Positions 50,993 through 60,008 of a stretch of 64,000 bases of DNA are shown here, one piece after another (the stretch's first letter is position 1; each line of letters begins with the position of its first letter). The notes below the pieces were generated by a model. It searched no databases. It had not been told where the DNA came from and worked only from the letters and a program-made list of their open reading frames with translations. The DNA is taken from NCBI GenBank assembly GCA_006738865.1, contig AP019701.1, forward strand, positions 5,275,097 to 5,339,096, written 5' to 3'. A program made the translations under genes and the position numbers. This stretch comes from Allostella sp. ATCC 35155 (GTDB lineage: Bacteria; Pseudomonadota; Alphaproteobacteria; ATCC43930; Allostellaceae).

Positions 50993-51364
50993 TCAGAGGG
51001 CAGCGACCATGATCATCTCGACCTTGAGGTCGGGATGGCCGAGCTCGACCGCCGCACAGCAGCGCACCGGCAGGTTCTGCTGGTCGAGCCAGGGGTCGTA
51101 GACCGCGTTGACCTCCTGGAAGTAGCGCATGTCGGACAGCCAGATCTGGACCGTCAGAAGCTTCGACTTGCTGGAGCCGGCGGCGGCGAGGCGCTCCTCG
51201 GCCTTGGCAAGGCACTGCTTGGCCTGCTCGGCGGCCGACGGCGTTCCCTCGAAGGGGCGGTTGCCGGTGACGACGAAATAGACGGTGCCGTTGTGGACGA
51301 CGACCTGGCTGGCGCGGTCGAGACCGGCGGTACCGGGATTCCGGCCGTGGCGGACGATGGACAT
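50993..51364 (-). CDS. RidA family protein
   Basis: The 123-residue product has the RidA/YjgF fold: HNGTVYFVVTGNRPFEG, then AEQAKQCLAKAEERLAAAGS, VQIWLSDMRYFQEVNAVYDP and the end VELGHPDLKVEMIMVA. The conserved Arg that binds the carboxylate of enamine/imine substrates is present in PVRCCAAVE. RidA proteins hydrolyse reactive imines such as 2-aminoacrylate. The start at 51364 is preferred over 51376. It stands alone, transcribed away from the pyrophosphatase gene. Confidence 0.92.
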   Translation of the reverse strand: MSIVRHGRNPGTAGLDRASQVVVHNGTVYFVVTGNRPFEGTPSAAEQAKQCLAKAEERLAAAGSSKSKLLTVQIWLSDMRYFQEVNAVYDPWLDQQNLPVRCCAAVELGHPDLKVEMIMVAAL

Positions 51365-51550
51365 GGGATGCCTCACTGGGAGCTATTGGGCGGATCGACG
51401 CCCGGCGGCGAGGCCGGCGGGAGCCGGCGACCGGGCGAAGGCAGCCTAGCGCGCCCTGGTATACCGGTGGAAGGCGCGTCGCCGGGTGCGGCCATTTGCG
51501 GCCGGACGCGGAGTGGCGCAGCCCGGCGTCGGTGCCTATATGCCGGCCCC

Positions 51551-52084
51551 ATGGACATCTCCAAGATCTCGGCGGGCCGCAATCCGCCGCACGACCTGCA
51601 TGCGCTGATCGAGATCCCGATCGGCGGCGTGCCGGTGAAGTACGAACTCGACAAGGAATCCGGCGCGATGTTCGTCGACCGGTTCCTGCACACGGCCATG
51701 TTCTATCCGGGCAATTACGGCTTCATCCCGCACACGCTGTCGGAGGATGGCGACCCCTGCGACGTGATGGTGGTGGCCAATGTCCCGGTGGTGCCGGGCG
51801 CGGTGATCCGCTGCCGGCCGGTGGGCGCGCTGCTGATGGAGGACGAGAGCGGCTTCGACGAGAAGATCCTGGCGGTGCCGGTCGACAAGCTGCACCCGTT
51901 CTATTCGAACATCCGCAGTTATCGCGACCTGCCCCAGGTGCTGGTCGACCAGATCGCCCACTTCTTCGAGCACTACAAGGATCTGGAGAAGGGCAAGTGG
52001 GTCAAGGTCGTGCGCTGGGTCGACACCGCCGAGGCGGAGGATCTGATCCGCGCGGCCATGGATCGCCACGCAGCCCGGTCCTGA
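51551..52084 (+). CDS. ppa: Inorganic pyrophosphatase (family I)
   Basis: The 177-residue product is a standard cytoplasmic family I pyrophosphatase. Motifs: EIPIGGVPVKYELDKESGA, YPGNYGFIPHT, the metal site EDGDPCDVMVVAN and DEKILAVPVDKLHP. It hydrolyses pyrophosphate to drive biosynthesis. It is followed by a strong rho-independent terminator and therefore probably forms a single-gene transcript. Confidence 0.97.
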   Translation: MDISKISAGRNPPHDLHALIEIPIGGVPVKYELDKESGAMFVDRFLHTAMFYPGNYGFIPHTLSEDGDPCDVMVVANVPVVPGAVIRCRPVGALLMEDESGFDEKILAVPVDKLHPFYSNIRSYRDLPQVLVDQIAHFFEHYKDLEKGKWVKVVRWVDTAEAEDLIRAAMDRHAARS

Positions 52085-52090
52085 AACGAA

Positions 52091-52130
52091 GAGAGGGCGG
52101 CCGCCTGGCTGGCGACCGCCCTCTCGTTTT
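52091..52130 (+). terminator. Rho-independent terminator after ppa
   Basis: Ten-bp perfect arms (52091-52100 and 52116-52125), extended by four more inner pairs past one mismatch, are followed by GTTTT. It lies 6 bp after the stop codon. Confidence 0.9.
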
Positions 52131-52170
52131 CGGTTGTGCCCCCCCGTGGGGGCAGATCGCGCCGTGGCGA

Positions 52171-52455
52171 TCAGCGGCCGTCGAAGGTCGCCGCGCCGAA
52201 CTTCCCCTCGTCGAGGTTGCGGCCGTACTTGCCGTCCTCCTGGTTCGCGCCGAACTTGCCGTCGTCCTGGTTGCGGCCCAGCTTGCCCTCGTCGGCATTG
52301 GCGCCGAACTTGCCCTCGTCCAGGCTCTGTCCGTACTTGCCCTGGTCGAGGTTGCTGCCGAACTTGCCTTCGTCGAGGCCGGCGGCGGCCAGCGGGGCAG
52401 CGGCCGCGGTCACGGCAAACAGGGCGGCGGCGGTCAGGGTGCGAAGATTGCGCAT
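52171..52455 (-). CDS. Small secreted protein of seven 9-residue DxGKxG repeats
   Basis: The ATG at 52455 gives 94 residues: a signal peptide (about residues 1-25, LTAAALFAVTAAAAPLAAAG), then seven consecutive 9-residue units of the form LDEGKFGxN (residues 27-89), such as LDQGKYGQS and QDDGKFGAN. A five-residue end follows. No other domain is present. The regular acidic-Gly-Lys-aromatic-Gly pattern suggests a repetitive beta structure or ion-binding solenoid on the cell surface or in the periplasm. I do not recognise a named family. It is followed, on the opposite strand, by the pyrophosphatase terminator, and it lies downstream of coaBC with a 119-bp gap. Confidence 0.78.
   Translation of the reverse strand: MRNLRTLTAAALFAVTAAAAPLAAAGLDEGKFGSNLDQGKYGQSLDEGKFGANADEGKLGRNQDDGKFGANQEDGKYGRNLDEGKFGAATFDGR
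52189..52377 (-). repeat. Seven 27-bp in-frame repeats
   Basis: The 63-residue repetitive part of the small secreted protein is encoded by seven units of 27 bp. Units differ mainly at the first residue and at the aromatic position, so the DNA copies are similar but not identical. Confidence 0.8.
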
Positions 52456-52574
52456 CGGAGTCTCCTTCAGTTCCAGCGGGCCGGGGATCACCCCGTCGCG
52501 ATGAGGAGAAGGTAGGACTCCCTCGATGAATTGATAATCCGGCGTTCGGGAGACATATTCGTCACTCTGGGGAA

Positions 52575-53777
52575 CTAATTGCGAAAATGCTCCGCGATCC
52601 GCGCGGCGAGGCGGTCCGCCACCTGGCGCTTGGTCATGCGCGGCCAGTCCTCGACCCGGTCGGCCGCCACCAGATGCACGGTGTTGTGGTCGCCGCCGAA
52701 CGTGCCGGTCGCCGGCGACACGTCGTTCGCCAGGATCCAGTCGCAGTTCTTCCTCGCCAGCTTGGCCCGCGCATAGGCGACGACGTCGCTGGTTTCCGCC
52801 GCGAAGCCGACGACCAGCGCCGGTCGTTCGGCGCTGCGCGCCAGCGTTGCCAGGATGTCTGGATTCTCGACGAGATGGAGGGATGGCGTACTGCCGTCCT
52901 TCTTCAGCTTTCCGGCGGCGACCTCCGCCGGCCGCCAGTCGACGACGGCCGCGGCACAGACCAGGATGTCGGCCGGCAGGGCGGTCCGGCACGCCGCCAG
53001 CATCTCGCGGGCCGTCTCCACGCTGACCACGGTGGCGCCGGGCGGGTCGGGCTCGGCGGTCGGACCGCTGACCAGGACCGTCTCGGCGCCGGCCGCCGCG
53101 AGTGCGGCCGCGACCGCATGGCCCTGCTTTCCCGACGAACGGTTGGCGATGTAGCGGACGGGGTCGATCGGCTCGCGGGTCGGTCCGCTGGTGACGATGG
53201 CGCGACGGCCGGTCAGCGGCCGCGACCCGGCGGCCTCCGCAAAGAAGTCCTCGATCGCCGCCACGATCTGCAGCGGCTCGGCCATTCGGCCCGATCCCAC
53301 CTCGCCGCAGGCGAGTTCGCCGCTGCCAGGACCGACGCGGCGCACGCCCCGTGCCGCCAGCAGCGCGACGTTCGCCTGCACGGCCGGGTGCGCCCACATC
53401 ATGACGTTCATGGTCGGCGCGACCAGCACCGGCTTGTCGGTCGCGAGCAGCGCCGTCGAGGCGAGGTCGTCGGCGAGGCCGGCCGCCATCTTGCCCAGGA
53501 GATCGGCCGTCGCCGGGGCGACGACGACGAGGTCGGCCTCGCGCGACAGCCGGATATGGCCCATCTCGCTTTCGTCGGTCAGCGAGAAGAGTTCCTGGTA
53601 GACCTTCTCCTCGCTGAGGGACGCGACGGCGAGCGGCGTCACGAACTCGGCGCCGGAACGGGTCAGGATGCAGCGCACTCCGGCCCCCCGTTCGCGCAGG
53701 CGCCGGATCAGGTCGAGCGACTTGTAGGCGGCGATGCCGCCGGCGATGATCAGCAGGATGCGCTTGCCTGCGAGCAT
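52575..53777 (-). CDS. coaBC: Bifunctional phosphopantothenoylcysteine decarboxylase / phosphopantothenate-cysteine ligase
   Basis: The ATG at 53777 gives 400 residues. The CoaC half (1 to about 180) has the flavin site IAGGIAAYKSLDLIRRL, PTMNVMMWAHPAVQAN and the catalytic Cys in GELACGEVGSGRM. The CoaB half starts with IVTSGPTREPIDPVRYIANR and carries CAAAVVDWRP and WILANDVS. It makes 4'-phosphopantetheine in coenzyme A synthesis. It is divergent from the MFS gene, with a 158-bp gap. In many alphaproteobacteria coaBC sits next to ubiB; here four other genes lie between. Confidence 0.96.
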   Translation of the reverse strand: MLAGKRILLIIAGGIAAYKSLDLIRRLRERGAGVRCILTRSGAEFVTPLAVASLSEEKVYQELFSLTDESEMGHIRLSREADLVVVAPATADLLGKMAAGLADDLASTALLATDKPVLVAPTMNVMMWAHPAVQANVALLAARGVRRVGPGSGELACGEVGSGRMAEPLQIVAAIEDFFAEAAGSRPLTGRRAIVTSGPTREPIDPVRYIANRSSGKQGHAVAAALAAAGAETVLVSGPTAEPDPPGATVVSVETAREMLAACRTALPADILVCAAAVVDWRPAEVAAGKLKKDGSTPSLHLVENPDILATLARSAERPALVVGFAAETSDVVAYARAKLARKNCDWILANDVSPATGTFGGDHNTVHLVAADRVEDWPRMTKRQVADRLAARIAEHFRN

Positions 53778-53935
53778 GGGTGGGGCCTCCGCTCGTTTCG
53801 CACCGCAGCGTAGGGGCAGCGCGCGGTTGCGGCAAGCCGGCCTGCCGTCTCCACGCCGGCGTCTCTCGCGCTTGCGAAACGCCGTGCGGCGGCCCATCCT
53901 CCCAATCTTCCGCCGACCGCCGATCGAACCCATCC

Positions 53936-55312
53936 ATGGATGCCAATGACGGGCTGCCGCCGCGAGAGCGGCGCTGGGCCGTGCTCTCGCTCGCGATCGC
54001 CATCTCGCTCGTCGTCGTCGACATGGGGATGGCGAACGTCGCCCTCCCGACGATCGGCCGCGATCTCGGGATCAGCCCTTCCGCCTCGATCTGGGTCGTC
54101 AACGCCTATCAGATCGCGATTACCGTCGCCCTGCTGCCGCTGGCCGCGCTGGGCGACATCGTCGGCTATCGCCGGATCTATATCGGCGGGCTTGTCCTGT
54201 TCACGGCGTGCGCGCTCGTCTCGGCGACCGCGGATTCGATGCCCGTGCTGATCGCGGCCCGCCTCGCCCAGGGCTTCGGGGCGGCCGGCGTCATGAGCGT
54301 GAACTCTGCCCTCGTCCGTTATGTCTTTCCTCGCGCCAAGCTCGGCCAGGGGGTCGGGATCAATTCGCTGGTGGTCGCCACGGGGTCGGCGGCGGGACCG
54401 TCGCTCGCCGCCGTCGTGCTGTCGGTCGCGGACTGGCCCTGGCTCTTCGCCGTCGCGGTTCCGTTCGGGCTGGTGGCGCTCGCCTTCGCCATCCGGTTCC
54501 TGCCGCACATGGAGGGATCGCGGCATCGGTTCGACGTCCCGAGCGCGCTGCTCAGCATCGCGACGCTGGGTCTCGTGCTCGCGGCCGTCGACGGCATCGC
54601 CCATGGCGGCGGCCTGCTGGTGCTGGCGCCGCTCTGTATCGCGATGCTGGGCGGATGGCTGTTCGTGCGGCGACAGGGCCGGTTGGCGGTGCCGATGCTG
54701 CCGGTCGCGCTGTTCCGCCGTCCCGCCTTCTCGCTCTCGGTCGCGACCGCCATCGCCGCCTACATGGCCCAGTCGCTGGCGATCGTGGCCCTGCCCTTCT
54801 TCTTCATTGCGGTGGCCGGGCGCACGCAGGTCGAGGCGGGGTTTCTCATGACCGCATGGCCGATCGCGGTGGCCGCCGTCGCGCCCTTCTCGGGGCGGGC
54901 GGCCGACCGCTATCCCGTCGGGCTGCTGGCCGGCGGCGGGCTCGCGGTCATGGCCATCGGCCTTTTCCTGCTCGCGACCACGCCCGAAGCGCCGACGACG
55001 GCCGACATCGTCTGGCGCATGGCGATCTGCGGACTGGGCTTCGGCTTCTTCCAGGCGCCGAACAACCGCGCCCTCCTGTCCAGCGTCCCGCGCGAGCGCA
55101 GCGGGGCGGCGGGCGGCGTCCTCTCGACCTCGCGCCTGCTGGGTCAGACCAGCGGTGCGGCCTTCGTCGCCGTCATATTCGGCCTCGTCGGCACCGCGCC
55201 GGGCGCGACGCACGGCGCGGTGGTGGCGCTGGCGCTCGGCGGAGCCTGCGCCGGCATCGCCGCGCTCGTCAGCTTCGTGCGGCTCGGCGGCTTCGCCCGC
55301 CGCGAGGAATAG
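53936..55312 (+). CDS. MFS drug-type transporter (DHA2-like)
   Basis: The ATG at 53936 gives 458 residues with about fourteen hydrophobic helices. The N-terminal motif VVDMGMANVALPTIGRDLG and loop motif LGDIVGYRRIYIGG are DHA2 signatures. Motif C-like GSAAGPSLAAVVL is present. It exports organic compounds by proton antiport across the inner membrane. It is followed 60 bp later by a serine hydrolase gene on the same strand. Confidence 0.93.
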   Translation: MDANDGLPPRERRWAVLSLAIAISLVVVDMGMANVALPTIGRDLGISPSASIWVVNAYQIAITVALLPLAALGDIVGYRRIYIGGLVLFTACALVSATADSMPVLIAARLAQGFGAAGVMSVNSALVRYVFPRAKLGQGVGINSLVVATGSAAGPSLAAVVLSVADWPWLFAVAVPFGLVALAFAIRFLPHMEGSRHRFDVPSALLSIATLGLVLAAVDGIAHGGGLLVLAPLCIAMLGGWLFVRRQGRLAVPMLPVALFRRPAFSLSVATAIAAYMAQSLAIVALPFFFIAVAGRTQVEAGFLMTAWPIAVAAVAPFSGRAADRYPVGLLAGGGLAVMAIGLFLLATTPEAPTTADIVWRMAICGLGFGFFQAPNNRALLSSVPRERSGAAGGVLSTSRLLGQTSGAAFVAVIFGLVGTAPGATHGAVVALALGGACAGIAALVSFVRLGGFARREE

Positions 55313-55372
55313 ACTAGGCTCGCCGTTTCCCCCTCTCTCGTTTCCCCGGATCGCCAGACGCGAGGTCGCCCC

Positions 55373-56542
55373 ATGGACCGCATCGAACCTCAGCCCGCCC
55401 CGCCCCAGTCGGTCGGGTTCTGCGCCGACCGCCTCGGGCGCATATCCGCCGTCCTCGGCGCGGATGCCCAGGCCGGCCGGATCGCCGGCGCGGTCTCGCT
55501 CGTCGCCCGCGACGGCGCAATCGTCCATTGCGAGGCCGTGGGGCAGCGCGACCCGGCCGCGGGCACGGCCATGACCGTCGATTCGATCTTCCGCATCTAT
55601 TCGATGACGAAGCCGGTGACGAGCCTCGCCATCATGATGCTGGCCGAAGAGGGGCGGCTCCTGCTCTCCGACCCGCTCAGCCGCTTCATCCCCGCCTTCG
55701 CCGATCTCCGCGTCGGAGTCGAAGGCGCGCCGCTGCGGCGCGAGCCGACCGTGCAGGACCTGCTGCGGCACACTTCGGGCCTCGTCTACGGCCATTACGG
55801 CGAGACGCCGGTCCATCATGCCTATCGCGCGGCCGCGATCGGCCTGCGCGCCGAGGACAATGCCACGCTGGTCGAGAAGCTGGCCCGCGTGCCGCTCGCC
55901 TTCCAGCCCGGGGAGCGCTTCGAATACGGCGTCTCGACCGACGTGCTGGGCCGCATCGTCGAGATCGTCTCGGGCCTGCCGCTCGACCGCTTCTTCGCCG
56001 AACGGATCTTCGGCCCGCTCGGGATGGCCGATTCGGGCTTCGACGTGCCGGAGGGCCAGCATCATCGCATCGCCCAGCCCGGCGTCGATCCCGGCACGGG
56101 AGAGGTGCCGGTCCTGAACGACGTCGCCAAGCCCGTCGCCTACAAATCGGGCGGCGGCGGCGGGGTCTCGACGGCAGCCGACTATCTCCGCCTCTGCCGC
56201 CTCTTCCTCGGCGGCGGTGCGCTCGGCGACGTGCGGCTGGTCTCGCCCAAGAGCGTGGCCCTGATGATGGCCGACCATATGGGCGACATCGACCGCGGGG
56301 CGAGCTACCTGCCGGGGCCGGGCTACGGGTTCGGGCTGGGCTTCGCGGTGCGCCTCGGCGCCGGGGTGTCCTACATCCCGGGAACGGCCGGCGACTGCTA
56401 CTGGAGCGGCGTCGGCGGCACCTACTTCTGGATCGATCCGGCCGAGCGGCTCATCGCGATCCTGATGATGCAGGCACCCAATCAGCGTCAGTACTATCGC
56501 CAGCTGTTCCGCAATCTCGTCTATCAGGCGCTGACCGGCTGA
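55373..56542 (+). CDS. Serine hydrolase, class C beta-lactamase/esterase family
   Basis: The 389-residue product has the penicillin-recognising fold. The nucleophile is in SMTK (Ser77-Lys80), within FRIYSMTKPVTSLA. The second motif is FEYGVSTDVLGRIVE with the conserved Tyr. The late KTG-like element is replaced by a glycine-rich strand (GVGGTYFWIDP). Such proteins are usually esterases or D-aminopeptidases rather than resistance enzymes. There is no signal peptide, so it is probably cytoplasmic. Its end overlaps the convergent MFS gene by 19 bp. Confidence 0.92.
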   Translation: MDRIEPQPAPPQSVGFCADRLGRISAVLGADAQAGRIAGAVSLVARDGAIVHCEAVGQRDPAAGTAMTVDSIFRIYSMTKPVTSLAIMMLAEEGRLLLSDPLSRFIPAFADLRVGVEGAPLRREPTVQDLLRHTSGLVYGHYGETPVHHAYRAAAIGLRAEDNATLVEKLARVPLAFQPGERFEYGVSTDVLGRIVEIVSGLPLDRFFAERIFGPLGMADSGFDVPEGQHHRIAQPGVDPGTGEVPVLNDVAKPVAYKSGGGGGVSTAADYLRLCRLFLGGGALGDVRLVSPKSVALMMADHMGDIDRGASYLPGPGYGFGLGFAVRLGAGVSYIPGTAGDCYWSGVGGTYFWIDPAERLIAILMMQAPNQRQYYRQLFRNLVYQALTG

Positions 56543-57771
56543 GGCGCGGGCGCGGCCCCGGAAAGGGTGCGCACGCGCGGCACCGCCGATGCGGCGATGA
56601 TCGCGGCCTGCGCGACGAAACCGGCGGCGGCCAGCAGGATGCACGGAGCGGGGCCCCAGGCGGCGCCGACGAGAGCGCCGAGGCCGGCGCCGAGCGGGCG
56701 GGCGCCGAAGGTCGCCATCGTCAGCAGCGCCGACACGCGACCCAGCAGTTCGGGCGGGGTCGCGGCCTGACGCAGGGTCGTCTGGCCGATCGTCCACAGG
56801 ATCGGGCCGGCGCCGAAGAGGAAGAGACCGGCGCCCGCGACCATGGGTTCCGGCCAGGCGATGGACAGCGCCATCAGCCCGCCGGCGGCAACCGAGACGA
56901 CCGGACCGACGGCGATCATCCGGCCGATCGGCAGCGCCCGCGCGACTGCCGGCGCCGCCGCTGCGCCCGCGACCATCCCGGCGCCGTAGGCGGCCAGCGA
57001 AAGGCCGATGCCGGCGGCATCGAGGCCGAGCGTGCCGGCCGCGTGGGGCACATAGGCGGCCTGGAGAAGGAACCAGGACAGGTTCCAGACGGTGGCGGTG
57101 GCGGCGATCGGGCGCAGCAACGGGTGTCGCCAGACGAAGACCGCGCCCTCGGCCAGGTCGGCCAATGGCCGGCGATGCGGCGGGCGTGCGGCGCGCGGGG
57201 GCTCCGGCAGGCCCGCCAGCAGGATCGCGGCCAGGGCCGACAGCAGCGCGGCCGCGACGAAGGCGACGGCCGTGCCGGTGCCGCCGACCAGTGCACCGGC
57301 AAGCGCGGGGCCGCCGGCATAGGCGATGCTGCGCACCAGTTCGAGCCGGCTGTTGGCCGTCGCGAGCGCGCCTTGCGGCACCAGCGCCGGCACGATCGCG
57401 GGGGCGGCGACCGAATAGGCGACCGTCCCGATGGCGGCGATGCCGGCGAACAGGCCCAGGAGCGGCAGCGACAGCCATCCGAGCCAGGCGGCGGCCGGGA
57501 TTGCGAGGAGGGCCGCGGCCCGCACCCATTCCGCCTGCGCCATCAAGCGGCGGCGGTCGCAGCGGTCGGCCAGCACGCCCAGCGGCAGGGCCAGCAAGAG
57601 GAAGGGAAGCGTCTGCGCCATCGCGAGCAGCCCGGTCGCGCCGGCCTCGCCGCCGAGCGCGAGAACCGCGGTCAGCGGAACCGCGGCGAGGGCGAGCTGC
57701 TCGGCCAGCTGCGCTGCGAGGTTGGAGCGGGCGAGACGGCGGAATGCGGGCGACAGCGCGGCGTGGTCCAT
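56524..57771 (-). CDS. MFS transporter (EntS-like)
   Basis: The 415-residue product has twelve predicted helices. Features are LARSNLAAQLAEQLALAAVP at the N-terminus, then LPLGVLADRCDRRRLMAQAE (MFS motif A), and a second half with LDAAGIGLSLAAYGAGMVAG and LGRVSALLTMATFG. This resembles the enterobactin-exporter EntS/macrolide MefA class. Its substrate is unknown. It lies convergent to and overlapping the serine hydrolase gene, upstream of a lipoprotein gene. Confidence 0.91.
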   Translation of the reverse strand: MDHAALSPAFRRLARSNLAAQLAEQLALAAVPLTAVLALGGEAGATGLLAMAQTLPFLLLALPLGVLADRCDRRRLMAQAEWVRAAALLAIPAAAWLGWLSLPLLGLFAGIAAIGTVAYSVAAPAIVPALVPQGALATANSRLELVRSIAYAGGPALAGALVGGTGTAVAFVAAALLSALAAILLAGLPEPPRAARPPHRRPLADLAEGAVFVWRHPLLRPIAATATVWNLSWFLLQAAYVPHAAGTLGLDAAGIGLSLAAYGAGMVAGAAAAPAVARALPIGRMIAVGPVVSVAAGGLMALSIAWPEPMVAGAGLFLFGAGPILWTIGQTTLRQAATPPELLGRVSALLTMATFGARPLGAGLGALVGAAWGPAPCILLAAAGFVAQAAIIAASAVPRVRTLSGAAPAPQPVSA

Positions 57772-57867
57772 GGATCCTCCCGGGGATCCATGGGGCCTAC
57801 GCCGTCGGCCGCCGCGCCGCGTTCCGCTTCTTGCGCGGCAATCCGCCCGGTCTCGGAAATCCGTCCG

Positions 57868-58320
57868 TCAGCGGCGTTGGGCGACCCGGCAGCAGGAGAT
57901 CGAGATGGCCGCGCGCGAGATCAGTTCCGGACGGGTCGTGTAGCAGCCATTGCCGTCGGGCGTGCCGTCGCTGCGCAGATCCCACGCGTCGATGTCGGGA
58001 GTCGCGGTCGCGGCCGCCGGATAGGGCGCGAGCCGGGTCTCCGGCGAGATGTTGCAGCCGGTGCGGGCGAACCCGTTGATGCAGACCAGGCCCCAGGGCG
58101 CCGTCCCGGGCGTGCCGTAGATGCCGACGGCTTCCGGCGGGCCCGCGAGCAGCGAGACGCCGTGCGGCGGCACTCCGTACGGGCTGCCGCCCCAGACGGC
58201 CTGGGTGCATTCCAGCGTCGCGACGGCGGGGCGCGGGGCGGGCGGCGGCTCCGCATCGGCGCAACCGGCTAGCCCTGTGGCGAGCGCCAGTGCGATGGTC
58301 ATTCTGCCCAGCTGCATCAT
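57868..58320 (-). CDS. Cys-rich putative lipoprotein
   Basis: The ATG at 58320 gives 150 residues with a lipoprotein signal (lipobox ATGLAGCAD, Cys about residue 21). The mature part has several Cys (TLECTQAVWGG, VCINGFARTGCNIS, CYTTRP, SISCCRV), consistent with disulfides in the periplasm. I recognise no family. It lies 37 bp after ubiB on the same strand. The longer upstream reading is low complexity and overlaps ubiB. Confidence 0.72.
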   Translation of the reverse strand: MMQLGRMTIALALATGLAGCADAEPPPAPRPAVATLECTQAVWGGSPYGVPPHGVSLLAGPPEAVGIYGTPGTAPWGLVCINGFARTGCNISPETRLAPYPAAATATPDIDAWDLRSDGTPDGNGCYTTRPELISRAAISISCCRVAQRR

Positions 58321-58357
58321 CGCTTCCCCCGTTTCGGCCGTGGAGGCGCAGCCTAGT

Positions 58358-59890
58358 TCAGCCGGCCAGCGCGAACAATGCCACGGCGAGCGCCGTGACG
58401 GCCAATGCCATGGCCACGGTCGCGGTGCGCCGGGATAGCTGGGCGCGGCGGGTGTCGGGGTGGAGCCGGATGCCGACCCGCGCCTGCTCGGCCAGGCGCT
58501 CGACGGCATCGATGAGCGCCGGCAGGCGGCGCACCGTGGCGACCGCGTCCTCGAGGCCGCGGCGCACGCGCGCTTCGGGCCCGCGGTGCTCGATCATCCA
58601 ATCCTCGATCAGCGGCCGGGCCAGCGTCCACATGTTGACCTTGGGGTTGAGCGCGCGGCCGACCCCCTCGGCCACCAGCATGGTCTTCTGCAGCAGCAGG
58701 AGCTGCGGCTGTGCCTCCATGTGGAACTGCTCGGTGATGGCGAAGAGCTGCCCGAGCAGGCTGGCCAGGGAGATTTCCGCCAACGGCCGGCCGAAGATCG
58801 GCTCGCCGATCGACCGGCAGGCCTGCATGAAGAGGTCGCGCGACTGGGTCGCCGGGACGTAGCCGGCGCGGAAATGGACGTCGGCCACCTGCCGGTAGTT
58901 GCCGTCGAGGAAGCCCATCAGCATGTCGGCGAGGAACTCGCGCGTGGCGAGGTCGAGGCGGCCCATGATGCCGAAATCGACCGCCACCACCGCACCGTCC
59001 GGGGCGACGAAGCAGTTGCCGGGATGCATGTCGCCATGGAAGAAGCCGTCGCGGAAGACCTGCTGGAAGAAGGCCGCGGCGGCATTCGTCAGCACCTGGT
59101 CGAGGTCGTGGCCGGCGGCGACCAGCGCCGCGCGGTCGGAGATCGGGATGCCGACGACCCGCTCGGTGGTGAGCACGCGCTGGCCGGTGCGCTGCCAGTC
59201 GACGGCGGGCACGCGAAAGCCCGGATCGCCGGCGAAATTCTCCGCGAGCTCGGAGGCGGCGGCCGCCTCGAAGCGCAGATCCATTTCCAGCCGCACGGTC
59301 TCGGCGAAGGTGGCGACGACCTCGCGCGGCTTGAGGCGGCGGCTGGCCGGAAGCGCGCGCTCGGTCATGTCCGCGAGCCAGCGGAAGAGGTCGAGGTCGC
59401 GCTGGAATGCCGCCTCGATGCCCGGGCGCAGGACCTTCACCGCGACGGTCCGGCCATCCGGGGTGACGGCGAAATGCACCTGGGCGATCGAGGCGGCGGC
59501 GATCGGCACCTCGTCGAAGGCGGCGAACAGCGTCTCCACCGGCTGGCCGAGGTCGGCGGCGATGGTGGCGCGCGCGACGGCGCCGGAGAAGGGGGGCAGC
59601 CGGTCGCGCAGGCCGGCGAGGTCGGCCGCGACCTCCTCTCCCATCAGGTCGGCCCGGGTCGAAAGCGTCTGCCCCGCCTTGATGAAGGAGGGGCCGAGGC
59701 GCTGCAACGCCGCTGCCAGGCGCTCTCCGGGGCGACCCTGGCCGGGCCGGCGGATGGCGCGGGCGATCAGCGTCAGTCCGGGGACGACGCCGATGCGCTC
59801 CAGCGGGAACAGCGCGTCGTGGCGCGCCAGGACGAAGGCGATCCAGGCCAGCCGCCACAGGTGGCGCAGGCTGCGCGCCAGCGCGATCAT
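58358..59890 (-). CDS. ubiB: UbiB / ABC1 family protein for ubiquinone synthesis
   Basis: The 510-residue product has the UbiB hallmarks: KxGQ in FIKAGQTLSTRADLM, the Ala-rich loop AAASIAQVHFA, the nucleotide Lys in VAVKVLRPG, the E-x-D EMDLRFEAAA, HGDMHPGNCF and DFG in VAVDFGIMGRL. Two C-terminal membrane helices follow (VAMALAVTALAVALFALAG is the last). UbiB proteins are atypical kinase-like ATPases needed for ubiquinone biosynthesis. It lies downstream of ubiE on the same strand, 118 bp away. Confidence 0.96.
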   Translation of the reverse strand: MIALARSLRHLWRLAWIAFVLARHDALFPLERIGVVPGLTLIARAIRRPGQGRPGERLAAALQRLGPSFIKAGQTLSTRADLMGEEVAADLAGLRDRLPPFSGAVARATIAADLGQPVETLFAAFDEVPIAAASIAQVHFAVTPDGRTVAVKVLRPGIEAAFQRDLDLFRWLADMTERALPASRRLKPREVVATFAETVRLEMDLRFEAAAASELAENFAGDPGFRVPAVDWQRTGQRVLTTERVVGIPISDRAALVAAGHDLDQVLTNAAAAFFQQVFRDGFFHGDMHPGNCFVAPDGAVVAVDFGIMGRLDLATREFLADMLMGFLDGNYRQVADVHFRAGYVPATQSRDLFMQACRSIGEPIFGRPLAEISLASLLGQLFAITEQFHMEAQPQLLLLQKTMLVAEGVGRALNPKVNMWTLARPLIEDWMIEHRGPEARVRRGLEDAVATVRRLPALIDAVERLAEQARVGIRLHPDTRRAQLSRRTATVAMALAVTALAVALFALAG

Positions 59891-60008
59891 GCCGTTGCCC
59901 GCGCCGTCATGCGGGGCGAGCGGGCCGGGTCGCCATGCTCGGCCGACCGCGAGTGAAACGTGCCGTCACGGATCGCACAGGCTTGCGCCGCCAATTCGGG
60001 GAGGGTTC

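Noticed and set aside
53750..57529. 1259-codon minus-strand open frame across MFS and hydrolase genes
   Set aside because: It spans several well-supported genes and the gaps between them, and its composition is typical of a shadow frame.
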